30,491 bases of DNA. It comes from a virus. Where the stretch lies: positions 1 through 30,491 of the IMG/VR virus record IMGVR_UViG_3300010354_000373. The stretch is one strand, 5' to 3'. The notes below the pieces were generated by a model. It saw nothing but the letters and a program-made list of their open reading frames with translations. It did not search any database and was not told the origin of the DNA. Made by a program: the position numbers and the translations under genes. Positions within the stretch are counted from its first letter, which is position 1. Every line of letters starts with the position of its first letter. Positions 21,739-29,992 of the stretch are shown here, piece after piece.

Positions 21739-23787
21739 TCACGCCTGTCCGCCGTCGCCGATCGTCCAGCCCTGGCTCACGAGGTAGGCACGGTCCACAG
21801 CACCAGCCGCGGTGTACTTGGCAGTCTTCGCACCGATGGTCAGCGGATTGGCGAAGTACCCAGAGTCATGCTGGTGACGCATCCACGCGAGAAACGAATC
21901 ATATGACGCCGGTTCGAGTATGCCGTTCACCGAGACCGCCGGATCTCCGAACAGGTTGGTGTAGTTCGTCCCGGCCGGATCGAGGTGGACCTTGCCGTAC
22001 AGGTTGCCAAAGATTCGCCCCTGCATGAACTGCCCCGAACCGAACGAAGAGCCAGCCGGTATCAGGAAGTCGAAAGGCGAGTCGTCGCCAAACGCGTCGA
22101 AGTCGATGGGCAGGGACATATTGTTGATCCCGGCGTTCCACGGGCCGACGACCTTGAGCCGCTGCCCCAACTCGTTCTTGACAGACAACCTCGTCAACTG
22201 TGCGGCTGCCCCGGCGGTGATCGTTCCGGCGTCGGCCGGAGTCTTGCCAGGCACGGTGATGAGAGCCTCAGTCAGCGGTGGAGTGCCGCCGGCCTTAAAC
22301 GGGGCTGCCGTAGCCATCGTCATATTCAGGTTGTTGGTGTCCTTGACCGTCCTTTTAAGCGTGACCTTCGACGGGAACGAATCTGACGTCGCGTACACGA
22401 GGCTCGGGAGGCCGTGTTGGTTAATGTCCAGCGTAACCGGCGGTGACCCCAGCGGGACGTCAAGGCAGAGGGCTCTGACCTGGAAAAAGCCGGTAACCTT
22501 GTTGTAAAGGTCCTGCATGAACTCCGGCTTGACTAGAGAACCGAACTTCAGCACGCCAATCGTGCCCAACGCGAGCAACCCACTCAGGTTGGGCGGCACA
22601 CTACTCAGCCCCTTGAACCCGTCGAAGGTCTCGATGTTGAAGTTATCGCCAGACAGCATCGTCCCGCCGTCAACGGACTCGCTAGCGATCGATGAGTCAA
22701 AGTCGCCCGCAGCGAAGTAGCGGAGACGAGCCTGCTTGTAGGTCTCGAAGTTGCCGGCGAAGTTGTCTACGAGCCACGTAGTCAAGGCATACGTGGTCAC
22801 CATCCTTCTGCGGTCAGTCGAGTTGGCCGTGGTGACCGGGGACTTCGTCCCGTGGAGCGGCGGGTAGTACGCTCTGCCTCGGATTCGGGCGTCGCCCGCT
22901 GCCCCGGCCGACCCGAACCTCATGTACGGAGCGTACTGGTAGAACTCGGTGTAGTTCGAGTTCGACACTCCTCCGGTTGGGTATTGGTGGAAGACACAGC
23001 ACGCCGAGAGGTTTACGGCACCACCGACGGTCAGGGTTGCGACCTTGCCGCCAGTGGAGTAGACGGCGGCGACGTGCTTCTTGAGCAGGAAGAGGGTCGA
23101 CTCGTTGTTCGTCGGCGAGTTGCCAAGGTCGAGCGACCCACCACCGACGCCGCCGGTCCACCGAACCTTCACGACGTAGTAGCCGGCGGTGGCGTATGTC
23201 TGCGACTTGGTTGCGACCCAGCCTCCACCGACACCGTAGTCGAACTCGACTGTGCCGCCAGTCAGGGCGTTCGTGCCGCTCATGCTGAGTGTCTGGCTCG
23301 CGGCCCCCGTCCAGTACAAGAAACAGGCTTCGCCCCTGTTGTAGGAGACGAGTGCTTGTGAGTCTGGATTGTAGGCGTACAGCACCCCGTCGCTCCAGTC
23401 GTCCACGGCATCTTGACCGAGTTTCATCTCGCCGTTGCTGTAGAACGTCTGTGCCCAGTGGATGCCGTCACGCATACGCTGTTCATCGGAATGATTGCCA
23501 CCGGGGGTCACGCTGTCCGAGCCGTAAAGCGTGCCGCTGAGGCCGTTCATAATCGCCTCGCCCTCGGTCGGAATCAGAGCCGCGGCCCGGAATCCCTCGG
23601 CTGAAGGGAAGACCGGGGACGAGGAGATGGCCCGTACGCCACCATCCGGAGCCCCGATGAAAATCTTGCCATCGTAGGAGTTCACGCCGATCTCGCCGTT
23701 GGCCAGCCCGCCTGGCGTTGGCTCTTCGCCGTGGACGGTGCTGGCCGTAGGGACGACGGGGTGCCTTGCTGGATTCTGGTATGCCAT
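21739..23787 (-). CDS. Fibre-like protein B with BspA-like C-terminus
   Basis: 682 residues from the ATG of MAYQNPARHP; 94 codons of open frame before it overlap the protease gene and are a shadow. Residues 29-45 hold NGEIGVNSYDGKIFIG, the entry motif seen at the start of many tail fibre and adhesin proteins. KLGQDAVDDWSDGVLYAYNP follows later and is also found in fibre A. The long middle is beta-rich and variable. The C-terminus DRAYLVSQGWTIGDGG is the end motif of BspA/DUF285-type repeats. Inference: a host-surface-binding fibre or tail-spike partner of the preceding protease. It ends three bases before the terminase gene. Confidence 0.7.
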   Translation of the reverse strand: MAYQNPARHPVVPTASTVHGEEPTPGGLANGEIGVNSYDGKIFIGAPDGGVRAISSSPVFPSAEGFRAAALIPTEGEAIMNGLSGTLYGSDSVTPGGNHSDEQRMRDGIHWAQTFYSNGEMKLGQDAVDDWSDGVLYAYNPDSQALVSYNRGEACFLYWTGAASQTLSMSGTNALTGGTVEFDYGVGGGWVATKSQTYATAGYYVVKVRWTGGVGGGSLDLGNSPTNNESTLFLLKKHVAAVYSTGGKVATLTVGGAVNLSACCVFHQYPTGGVSNSNYTEFYQYAPYMRFGSAGAAGDARIRGRAYYPPLHGTKSPVTTANSTDRRRMVTTYALTTWLVDNFAGNFETYKQARLRYFAAGDFDSSIASESVDGGTMLSGDNFNIETFDGFKGLSSVPPNLSGLLALGTIGVLKFGSLVKPEFMQDLYNKVTGFFQVRALCLDVPLGSPPVTLDINQHGLPSLVYATSDSFPSKVTLKRTVKDTNNLNMTMATAAPFKAGGTPPLTEALITVPGKTPADAGTITAGAAAQLTRLSVKNELGQRLKVVGPWNAGINNMSLPIDFDAFGDDSPFDFLIPAGSSFGSGQFMQGRIFGNLYGKVHLDPAGTNYTNLFGDPAVSVNGILEPASYDSFLAWMRHQHDSGYFANPLTIGAKTAKYTAAGAVDRAYLVSQGWTIGDGGQA
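21743..21821 (-). repeat. 79-base direct repeat, copy in fibre B
   Basis: The last 79 bases of coding sequence for the BspA-like end match the sequence at 25027-25105 in 74 of 79 positions without gaps (my manual alignment). Outside this stretch the two fibre genes have diverged much further. It is a likely trace of gene duplication or of exchange between the genes. Confidence 0.85.
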
Positions 23788-23797
23788 GTCTCTTGCC

Positions 23798-24994
23798 TTA
23801 GTAGGTGTTGAACGAGGAGTCGTCGAAGTAGGTGAGCGAGTGCCCAGTCTGAGAGAGGATCGCGTCGAAATCCCCAGCACCGAACGAAGGGCCGTCTCCA
23901 GACCACGTGGTGTTCTTGGTGACCGAGAGCAGTACCGGCTCTGAGCCCGAGATTCCGAAAACAACTGAGCCAGAGTCGCCGGAGACCGCAAGCCCCGCCG
24001 CGTTCGAGTACGCGGTCGTGGGGTACGTCGAGTATTCCGCTGGCTGCCCGAGTGAGTGGCGGAGGCCAAGGATCTTCAACTTGCCGTATTGGTCGACAAC
24101 GAAAGCCTGCACGAACGCATTCTGGGTCGTTGAGGCGGCACGCCTGATGGTAGGCATCTTCGCTGGCAGCGTCGACTGCCGGAGAACCTTCATCGGCTCA
24201 ATGTCGGTGACATCAGTAGCGAGGGCGGCTATGCACGCGTCGAACGAGCCGGAGGCAGTGGAAACGCTTGCAATCGTTCGTTCGACAACAGTGCCGTCTA
24301 GTTTCGCAAAACGCACCGTGTCCCCCGGCGACGGCTTGTAGTGTTCAGCGTACAGGACATGCCGCGGCGTGATCAGGACTCCGCCCTTGCGACGTGAGCC
24401 CGTGCTACTGTTGAGGACGGGGAGGCAGGAGAGTTTCCCAGAGACAGCGGTGTTGATGCTAGTCCCGCCGTAAGTGTAAGTCCCCGTGGCATGATTCTCC
24501 GCCGAGAGAAGCGACGTTGCCACCAATGCGTTCGTCGTGACCGCTGAGTCGGAAAGACTCTTGGCGAGAGAGCCCGACGCCCAGCCCGAGAAGACTGAGG
24601 TCGTCTGGCCTCCGGCGAGAGGGAACGGGACCGAGTAGAGTTGGCTCGACCTCGACACAGGATCGTAGATGGCTACCACCGCATCGCAAGGACCGTAGCA
24701 GTTGATATGCGAGCCGACGACCTCAATGTTGGACGGCCTGATCGGAGGCGTCGACGGCCATATGTGACGAACTGGCCCAACGAGGATGCGATAGTCCTCC
24801 TGCCCACCGTCGATGTCGACATCGTACTCAGGGACCGTCGTCGCGGCAGTGAACGTATTGAAGACCGCGTCGTCGGTCGTCGCCGAACCACCGGCCGTCC
24901 CCGACAACTGCTTGTCCGTGGACGTAAATGTCACCTTCGGCGACGACGGTGTAATCGGCGGGCTAATCGAAAGTCTCTTTGGACTGTGAGGCAT
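23798..24994 (-). CDS. Trypsin-like serine protease B
   Basis: 398 residues. The catalytic triad of the chymotrypsin fold fits: H212 in GVLITPRHVL (where trypsin has LTAAHC), D252 in GSFDACIAAL and S341 in VSGDSGSVVF (trypsin GDSGGP). After the catalytic part come further strands and a ...DDSSFNTY end. The first 200 residues are beta-rich and shared in outline with protease A, including an RLSISPP motif near the start. No signal peptide. Family known: S1-fold proteases in phages are rare; role inferred from pairing with a fibre gene: it could cut host surface protein, a virion precursor or itself. Confidence 0.78.
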   Translation of the reverse strand: MPHSPKRLSISPPITPSSPKVTFTSTDKQLSGTAGGSATTDDAVFNTFTAATTVPEYDVDIDGGQEDYRILVGPVRHIWPSTPPIRPSNIEVVGSHINCYGPCDAVVAIYDPVSRSSQLYSVPFPLAGGQTTSVFSGWASGSLAKSLSDSAVTTNALVATSLLSAENHATGTYTYGGTSINTAVSGKLSCLPVLNSSTGSRRKGGVLITPRHVLYAEHYKPSPGDTVRFAKLDGTVVERTIASVSTASGSFDACIAALATDVTDIEPMKVLRQSTLPAKMPTIRRAASTTQNAFVQAFVVDQYGKLKILGLRHSLGQPAEYSTYPTTAYSNAAGLAVSGDSGSVVFGISGSEPVLLSVTKNTTWSGDGPSFGAGDFDAILSQTGHSLTYFDDSSFNTY

Positions 24995-25022
24995 CGTGGA
25001 GTTCCTGGGATTGAATGGTAGT

Positions 25023-27197
25023 TTATGCCTGGCCGCCGTCGGTGATCGTCCAGCCCTGGCTCACAAGGTAGGCACGGTCCGCAGCACCAGCCGCGGTGTA
25101 CTTGGTCTTCGTCGACACGCCAAGGTTCACAGGGCCGCTGAAGTGGTCGGCCTCAACGAGACGGCGAAACATCGCCAGCCACTTGTCATAGCAGGCAGCA
25201 TCGAACTTCCCAGTGCCGGCAGAGCGGATGATCTGACTGAGGTCGAGGCAGTCCTTGTCGAACACGAACTTCCCCTCGGGGTCGCCGGAGAACGTGATAT
25301 GCGTCTCGCCGGCCGCAGACTGGAACATATACGGGCCGTTGGAGATCGGCACCCTGAGTTGAAACGCCTGAGTGCTGAAGTTGAAGGTGGTCGCCGAAGT
25401 GCGGTAGTACATATACGCCGTCGTCGCACTATTGAACGGGGCGTACTTCAGCGTGTTGCCGTCGAGGTCTACAGACTCGATCGCAACCTGAGACGAGGTG
25501 GTTTCGGTTGTTGCACCAGCCCAGTATGTCGGCGTCGGAGCGTTCGGAGCGTCCACAACCTGGCGAATGACATTCATTGGGGCGTACCCCTGAGCCGGCG
25601 TGCCCGGCGGCACTGTTGGGGTGGTAGTCTGCCAGTTGGCAGAGGACACTCCTCGAACCTCCTGAATAACCTCGGCCGGGATCGTGCAGTCGTGGAAGCC
25701 GATCGAATGGAACGGCATGCACATGCGTCCGTTCGCCATGCCGGTCACGTCGATGTCAAACTTCAGCGAGCCCCGCTCCTGGTTGTCGTCCACGAACACG
25801 CGTTGGAAGACGGTGGTCGGGTGAGACTGTTCGGGAATGTTCTTCGCCTTCGAGATCGCGGCCAGACAATCTTTGATGAAGGTGGTCTTCGTAAAGCAAT
25901 ATTCGCACGCATTCCAAGGCCCAAGGGTCTCGAACCAAGTCCGCAGACGCGGCGGGCAGGACTCTCGTCGGATGACTTCCCGCTGGTACTTCGGAGCGTT
26001 CCACCTCTTGTGGGCGATCTGTTCCTTGGCTGGTAGATCGTAGAGGTAGTCTTCGATGTCGCCCCACACTGTGGTATCCGCAAGCACCGCATAGAAATCG
26101 CTCACAGCCACCGGCAGCACGACAGGGTCCCGGAAAGGAGCCCCCCATGGAGGCGACGACGGTGAGAGTTCTTGGGCGAGCGGGAACGAATACTGATATC
26201 CATCCGAAGCGTCAACGTACGGTGCCCGCGACCCTGGAGGGACTGTGCGGTAAAAGACGTTGCCGCACGTCACCCCTTGCGGGTTCGGCCGAAAGCGGAC
26301 AGTGGAGTTGTCGACGAAGTATGGGGCAGAGCGGACGTTTCCGGGGATGATGTGCTTTGAGGTGATGCCCTGAGTCGCTGCACACGACGGAGCACACGAT
26401 GGGAAGTAGGGGACCGCGTCCCGGTTGCACAGCGGACCGATGTTGTAGTTGAATCGCGGCGGGAGCGAGAACACGGCGACCGTCCACTCCTCTGTCGTCC
26501 CGGTGATTATCTGCGGAGTGCCGGCCTCAAAGAACGCATCAGTGCCTATCGGATTGGCACGGAGTTTCACAATATGATAGCCGACGGAGGGGATTGTCCC
26601 GGAGGCACCGTTGACCCAGTTCTGTGCCCACGTAGTCCAGATTTGTTCAGTCCCGCCAGTTCCAGCGGAGAACTTGATGTTCAGGGACTCGCCGGCAGAC
26701 GGTGCGTAGTACAGAATCACGATCTCGTCGAGGGCGTATGACACCAGCGAAGAGTTCTGCGGATTGAACGCGTACATCGTGCCGCTCTTGTAGTCGTCCC
26801 ACGCGGCTTGCCCCAACTTCATGGTGCCGTCGGCATTGAACGTCTGCTGACACCAGAGCCCGTCGCGGACACGCTGCTCAATGCTGGCCGCTCCTCCGGA
26901 GGATGACTTGTCAGACGCGTACATAGCACCCGACTCTGAGTTGACGCAAACCTCGCCTGTAGCGGGGATGAAGTTTGCACCAAGAATGCCGTCAAACTCC
27001 CGGTGGTAGGCACCGCCTGTCGAGCCGGGGCCGCTCACCGCGACCACGGCTCCACCGAGCCCAGCGATGTAGAGCGTGCCGTCGACGTTGTACGCAATCT
27101 CTCCAGGCTTCAGGGAGCCAGGTGGGAGTACCTCGCCGGGGATGCCGGAGAACTTGTTGATGACGGCGGGGCCGTTTGACCTGTCTTGGTAAGCCAT
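25023..27197 (-). CDS. Fibre-like protein A with BspA-like C-terminus
   Basis: 724 residues from the ATG of MAYQDRSNGP, with GGAG about 10 bases upstream; 122 codons of open frame before it overlap protease A. PGEIAYNVDGTLYIAG at 31-46 aligns without gaps with the same place in fibre B, as do RDG, QTF and KLGQAAWDDYKSGTMYAFNP. The centre contains many Cys (CNRDA, SCAPSCAA) and is beta-rich. The end ADRAYLVSQGWTITDGG is the BspA/DUF285 motif. Probably a receptor-binding or baseplate-attached fibre and a diverged paralogue of fibre B, ready for a different receptor (inference). Confidence 0.72.
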   Translation of the reverse strand: MAYQDRSNGPAVINKFSGIPGEVLPPGSLKPGEIAYNVDGTLYIAGLGGAVVAVSGPGSTGGAYHREFDGILGANFIPATGEVCVNSESGAMYASDKSSSGGAASIEQRVRDGLWCQQTFNADGTMKLGQAAWDDYKSGTMYAFNPQNSSLVSYALDEIVILYYAPSAGESLNIKFSAGTGGTEQIWTTWAQNWVNGASGTIPSVGYHIVKLRANPIGTDAFFEAGTPQIITGTTEEWTVAVFSLPPRFNYNIGPLCNRDAVPYFPSCAPSCAATQGITSKHIIPGNVRSAPYFVDNSTVRFRPNPQGVTCGNVFYRTVPPGSRAPYVDASDGYQYSFPLAQELSPSSPPWGAPFRDPVVLPVAVSDFYAVLADTTVWGDIEDYLYDLPAKEQIAHKRWNAPKYQREVIRRESCPPRLRTWFETLGPWNACEYCFTKTTFIKDCLAAISKAKNIPEQSHPTTVFQRVFVDDNQERGSLKFDIDVTGMANGRMCMPFHSIGFHDCTIPAEVIQEVRGVSSANWQTTTPTVPPGTPAQGYAPMNVIRQVVDAPNAPTPTYWAGATTETTSSQVAIESVDLDGNTLKYAPFNSATTAYMYYRTSATTFNFSTQAFQLRVPISNGPYMFQSAAGETHITFSGDPEGKFVFDKDCLDLSQIIRSAGTGKFDAACYDKWLAMFRRLVEADHFSGPVNLGVSTKTKYTAAGAADRAYLVSQGWTITDGGQA
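25027..25105 (-). repeat. 79-base direct repeat, copy in fibre A
   Basis: Partner of the copy at 21743-21821, in the same orientation and 3.3 kb away, encoding the same end motif. Recombination between the two would delete fibre B, protease B and most of the spacing, leaving one intact protease-fibre pair. Confidence 0.85.
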
Positions 27198-27214
27198 GCT
27201 TATTCTGCTCCGGG

Positions 27215-28423
27215 CTAGTACGAGGGGAAGGCGGAAGTGTTTAGGTATGTGGGGGTCAGGCCGCGGTTGGCCGTGATCGCCTCGAAGTCGCCCCTGGCGG
27301 CGTGGGTGGCAGGACCACCGGACCACGTCGTGAAGGTGGTTGTGCCAATAAGTACCACGAAGCCGTCGAGCATCCAGAACGCAGGCGAGCCAGAGTCGCC
27401 TGCGACCGCGTCTGGAGCGGGGAACTGAGCCGAGCCGTCCGTGATGCGTCTCATCGAGGTAGCGACCCCGCCGCGGCCAGTCCGCAGCGTACGGCAGCGG
27501 GAACGCTGGTCGAGAACGAACGCCAGCGTGTCGCCCTCGGGGCTTGAAACCGGCGTATCCCACGACGAGAACGTCGGCATCTTCGAGACGGCGTCAGCAC
27601 GGCTGATCATCGGTATCGGGGAAATCGTCGTGATCGGCTCCGACAGCGTTGCGATGACTTGGTCGAAGCCGTCCGGCACGGCGTCAACGTACTGGATCGT
27701 GCGTGTCTGTACAGTGCCGTCGGCCTCGACGAACTTCACAGTGTTGCCTGGGGAAGGCTTGTAGTGCAACGTGTAGAGTACGTGCTCCGGCGTGATCAGC
27801 ACACCGCCCTTCGCCCGGCCTCCAGTGCTACTGTTCCACGCTGCGAACCCCGCCACCTTGTACCCAGACGCACCAGCGATGCTGTTCGGGTTGTAGACGA
27901 AGGTGTTCGTGGACGGGCTGTAGGTCGTCCAGAGATTCTCTGAAGTGACGAGGGCTGCGGCCGAGGTCGTCGATCCGTTGAGGGCGTGGGTCAGGCTGCC
28001 GTTGACCCACGATGAGAATGCGTCCACGGAAGCGGGGGACGTCATGTTGCACTCGAACGAGTACAACTGCGACTTCCTGGCAAAGCCATCGTAGATAGCG
28101 AGCGTGCCAGTCCCTGGGGCGGCTGCACGGATGTGCCAGCCCTCAAGGGAGAAGTTGGAGTACGCCGCAGCCGGCTTTGCTGGCCACTTGTGCTTGCATT
28201 GGCCGAGCAAGAGCCTGTAGTCGTCCTTGGCAAACGCGTCAGGCAGTTCAGCCGACCACTCGTCAATCACGCCAGCGTCGGTGTACCGCAGCACGTTCGC
28301 GTCCTTGACAACCTGAGCCGATGACGAGGAGCCCGATATAACACGGGAGTGCTTCGTGAATATTGGATCCGGAGTCGTCGCAACCTTCGGTGGGCTGATC
28401 GAGAGTCTTTGTGGAGGGGACAT
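27215..28423 (-). CDS. Trypsin-like serine protease A
   Basis: 402 residues. The triad is H214 in GVLITPEHVL, D254 in DGFDQVIATL and S344 in VAGDSGSPAFW; GDSGSP is a near-perfect S1 active-site motif. It shares with protease B the opening RLSISPP, the sequence KGGVLITP-HVLY--HYKPSPG-TV-F, and a DYR-L-G segment near residue 68. No signal peptide is visible, so it probably acts in the cell during assembly or as part of the virion. A TAGGAAA site lies before the ATG. The downstream fibre gene starts 17 bases on. S1-like chymotrypsin fold is well supported; target is unknown. Confidence 0.82.
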   Translation of the reverse strand: MSPPQRLSISPPKVATTPDPIFTKHSRVISGSSSSAQVVKDANVLRYTDAGVIDEWSAELPDAFAKDDYRLLLGQCKHKWPAKPAAAYSNFSLEGWHIRAAAPGTGTLAIYDGFARKSQLYSFECNMTSPASVDAFSSWVNGSLTHALNGSTTSAAALVTSENLWTTYSPSTNTFVYNPNSIAGASGYKVAGFAAWNSSTGGRAKGGVLITPEHVLYTLHYKPSPGNTVKFVEADGTVQTRTIQYVDAVPDGFDQVIATLSEPITTISPIPMISRADAVSKMPTFSSWDTPVSSPEGDTLAFVLDQRSRCRTLRTGRGGVATSMRRITDGSAQFPAPDAVAGDSGSPAFWMLDGFVVLIGTTTFTTWSGGPATHAARGDFEAITANRGLTPTYLNTSAFPSY

Positions 28424-28448
28424 CGAAGTTTCCTACGTGTACGAAGAG

Positions 28449-28479
28449 ACCCCCGCCGACCACGATGATCGGCGGGGGT
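28449..28479 (-). terminator. Hairpin terminator after the capsid-like gene
   Basis: A perfect 11-base-pair stem (ACCCCCGCCGA with TCGGCGGGGGT) and 9-base loop lies 12 bases after the stop of the 294-residue gene. The sequence after it, CTCTTCGT, is only moderately T-rich, so it could be a terminator or a stabilising 3' end. Confidence 0.65.
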
Positions 28480-28491
28480 GATGAAGGCTGG

Positions 28492-29376
28492 TTACGGACG
28501 GAAGCAGATGTATGCCTGGGCACCCGTGCCGGTCTGGGCGACCGTGTACACCGGGTCTTTCATATACAGCCCGTATCGCGTCCAGAGGTTGACTCTGACG
28601 AGCCCCTGGTTAGCGATATTCGGGCCGTCACGCTGCACCATGAGGTGAGTGGATGGCGAAATCCACACCTCGCCCATCAGGAGCGGGTTGCCGAGATAGG
28701 CACACGGAATGCCGAAGAAACTGTAGGGGAGAGCCACCGACGCCTTGCGGTTCAGCGTGAACTCGCCGAGGAGACGAACCGGGGCACCCATGTAGTAGCC
28801 CTTGTACCCCATGGAGATCCTCTGAGGGTCTCTCTCGCTCTCGAAGCCGGCGTACGTGCCGACATTCAGCCCGAAGAGAGCCTCTTGGCGGATCAAGAAC
28901 TCGACGTCGTTGTGGTACGCGGATGCGATGGTTGCAAAGCCCCGCCGAATCTCCGACTCTGTCACAGTGCCCGTGTCCGCGAAACCCGTGATGTTGTTGT
29001 CTGCGGTGCTGCGGACGGAAGACATGAAGTAGTCGTTGATGGTTGCGACCATCTCCTTGCGGTGACGTGCCAACGCCTTTTCAATGAAGGCCGCCTCGTC
29101 ATCGGCGACGAGGTCCGCAAAGAACTCTTCGGACATGATCCACGAAGAGGCCGCCTTTTCCATAGTCACAGTGGTGTCAGCGAACTCCTTGGAGTTCACG
29201 GACTTGTCGCCACCGACCTTGGCCGCGTAGACGAGCCTCTCGGGCGGTTTCGGAGTGCTGATGTGCTCCTTCACGACGAGGCCAAACGGTTCTGGAGTAT
29301 AGCATTCCAGAAAGCCACGCTCCGGCAGTTTCGTGGGGCGGGAGGGGCGGCTGAGTGCTCTGAGTTCTTCGGACAT
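28492..29376 (-). CDS. Protein with HK97-like capsid fold features
   Basis: 294 residues. Around 60-115 it has VTMEKAASSWIMSEEFF, an acidic stretch and AFIEKALARHRKEMVATIND, which resembles the coat P-domain with its long spine helix. In the second half, NDVEFLIRQEALFGL, GYYMGAPVRLLGEF and GEVWISPSTHLMVQRD, then VRVNLWTRYGLYMKDPVYTV, follow the order of A-domain and late strands in coat proteins. It lacks a delta domain. Because the phage also has a conventional capsid gene, this could be a second coat-fold protein, a decoration or a different structural protein. I have not aligned it, so the call is a pattern judgement. Confidence 0.45.
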   Translation of the reverse strand: MSEELRALSRPSRPTKLPERGFLECYTPEPFGLVVKEHISTPKPPERLVYAAKVGGDKSVNSKEFADTTVTMEKAASSWIMSEEFFADLVADDEAAFIEKALARHRKEMVATINDYFMSSVRSTADNNITGFADTGTVTESEIRRGFATIASAYHNDVEFLIRQEALFGLNVGTYAGFESERDPQRISMGYKGYYMGAPVRLLGEFTLNRKASVALPYSFFGIPCAYLGNPLLMGEVWISPSTHLMVQRDGPNIANQGLVRVNLWTRYGLYMKDPVYTVAQTGTGAQAYICFRP

Positions 29377-29406
29377 GGGGATGGAATCCTTGCAAGGGAG
29401 AGGTGT

Positions 29407-29416
29407 TGTCTAGACA
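29407..29416. promoter_or_regulatory. 10-base palindrome near transcription start
   Basis: TGTCTAGACA is a perfect palindrome located at the expected start of transcription from the TACACT promoter, just before the capsid-like gene. It has the form of a small operator, but ten-base palindromes also arise by chance. Confidence 0.3.
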
Positions 29417-29421
29417 CTCTC

Positions 29422-29430
29422 AGTGTACCA
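29422..29430 (-). promoter_or_regulatory. Extended -10 promoter for the capsid-like gene
   Basis: TGG-TACACT on the minus strand in the gap after the 121-residue gene. It gives a leader of about 40 bases with AAGGA about 11 bases before the ATG. The hexamer is the same as in the promoter of the major capsid gene. Confidence 0.5.
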
Positions 29431-29432
29431 TG

Positions 29433-29798
29433 CTACGGCTGCTCGCCGTTGCCAAGGACGCCAGGAAGGCGTTCCATTCTGTAGAGCCGGCTGTCAATAG
29501 CGTCGAGACGCTCCTGGATGACAACGTAACCCTTGAGCACGTCGCCAAGACGGTTGCGGATCGCGTCGGCCTTCTGAGTCAGGCGGACGTTCTCGTCAGC
29601 GAGGCGGTTGCTGGCCACCGCGGACTGCTCGAGGGCCGTGCGGGCCTCGGCGAGGATGATGTCCGTGCTACGCGTCTTCTCAACGAGGTACGGACGGTGA
29701 ACGCCGTGCCACGTCAAGATGATGACCGCAGTCACCGTGGTGGCTAGGAGCACAAGTCGGGCAACGAGAAGCCCGAGTTTCGTGAGGTGGACAGACAT
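29433..29798 (-). CDS. Small membrane protein with coiled coil
   Basis: 121 residues. One clear membrane helix near the start (LLVARLVLLATTVTAVIILTW, about 10-30; no more than 20 shown elsewhere), then a long coiled coil (about 42-110) with heptad-like Leu/Val/Ile spacing. It overlaps the upstream zinc-finger gene by 55 bases in another frame; the ATG is backed by GGAG six bases upstream and by a promoter of its own. The layout, anchor plus coiled coil, suits a spanin-like or membrane-signalling protein, but I see no lipobox or lysis partner, so the function is open. Confidence 0.65.
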   Translation of the reverse strand: MSVHLTKLGLLVARLVLLATTVTAVIILTWHGVHRPYLVEKTRSTDIILAEARTALEQSAVASNRLADENVRLTQKADAIRNRLGDVLKGYVVIQERLDAIDSRLYRMERLPGVLGNGEQP

Positions 29799-29992
29799 TC
29801 GGTCTCCGTTTCAGTGAGTTGGGTGCTTTCACGCATTCTATCACGCCGCACCCTCTCACGCTGCCACTTCGACCGACGAGCAACCGCTGTCTTCCTGGCG
29901 TTCCTACACTGGTAGCAGACACGTCGACCCTTCTCGAAGTCGAGGGTCGTCTTCATCACGCTGCACTCGTTGCACTTCCTTGCAGTGATCAC
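29744..29992 (-). CDS. Small zinc-finger protein
   Basis: 82 residues with a GTG start, preceded by GGAGG and overlapping the stop of the upstream gene (GTGA). Two CxxC pairs at 7-10 and 26-29 (KCNECS and VCYQCR) form a zinc ribbon, followed by a basic helix with many Arg. This resembles the zinc half of small phage HNH/endonuclease VII-like proteins, but the catalytic half is missing, so it may bind nucleic acid only. Its end overlaps the next gene by 55 bases in a different frame. Confidence 0.65.
   Translation of the reverse strand: MITARKCNECSVMKTTLDFEKGRRVCYQCRNARKTAVARRSKWQRERVRRDRMRESTQLTETETECLSTSRNSGFSLPDLCS
29835..29843 (-). promoter_or_regulatory. Extended -10 promoter for membrane-protein gene
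   Basis: TGA-TAGAAT on the minus strand, inside the zinc-finger gene and about 36 bases before the ATG of the 121-residue gene. It matches the TGN-TANAAT element seen elsewhere. No -35 is visible. Confidence 0.4.

Noticed and set aside
20998-21906. Plus-strand open frame opposite the terminase intein
   Set aside because: No ribosome site and no motif; the opposite strand has intact intein and terminase motifs.
23788-24069. N-terminal extension of fibre B upstream of MAYQ
   Set aside because: It overlaps the end of protease B, is Arg/Ser/Thr-rich shadow sequence, and the MAYQ start aligns with that of fibre A.
27198-27563. N-terminal extension of fibre A upstream of MAYQ
   Set aside because: It overlaps protease A, including its active-site coding region, and has shadow-like composition.
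13758-29416. Shared CTAGACACTCT string near two intergenic palindromes, as a regulator site
   Set aside because: The two copies are in opposite orientation relative to the genes, and an 11-base match is expected by chance in 30 kb.
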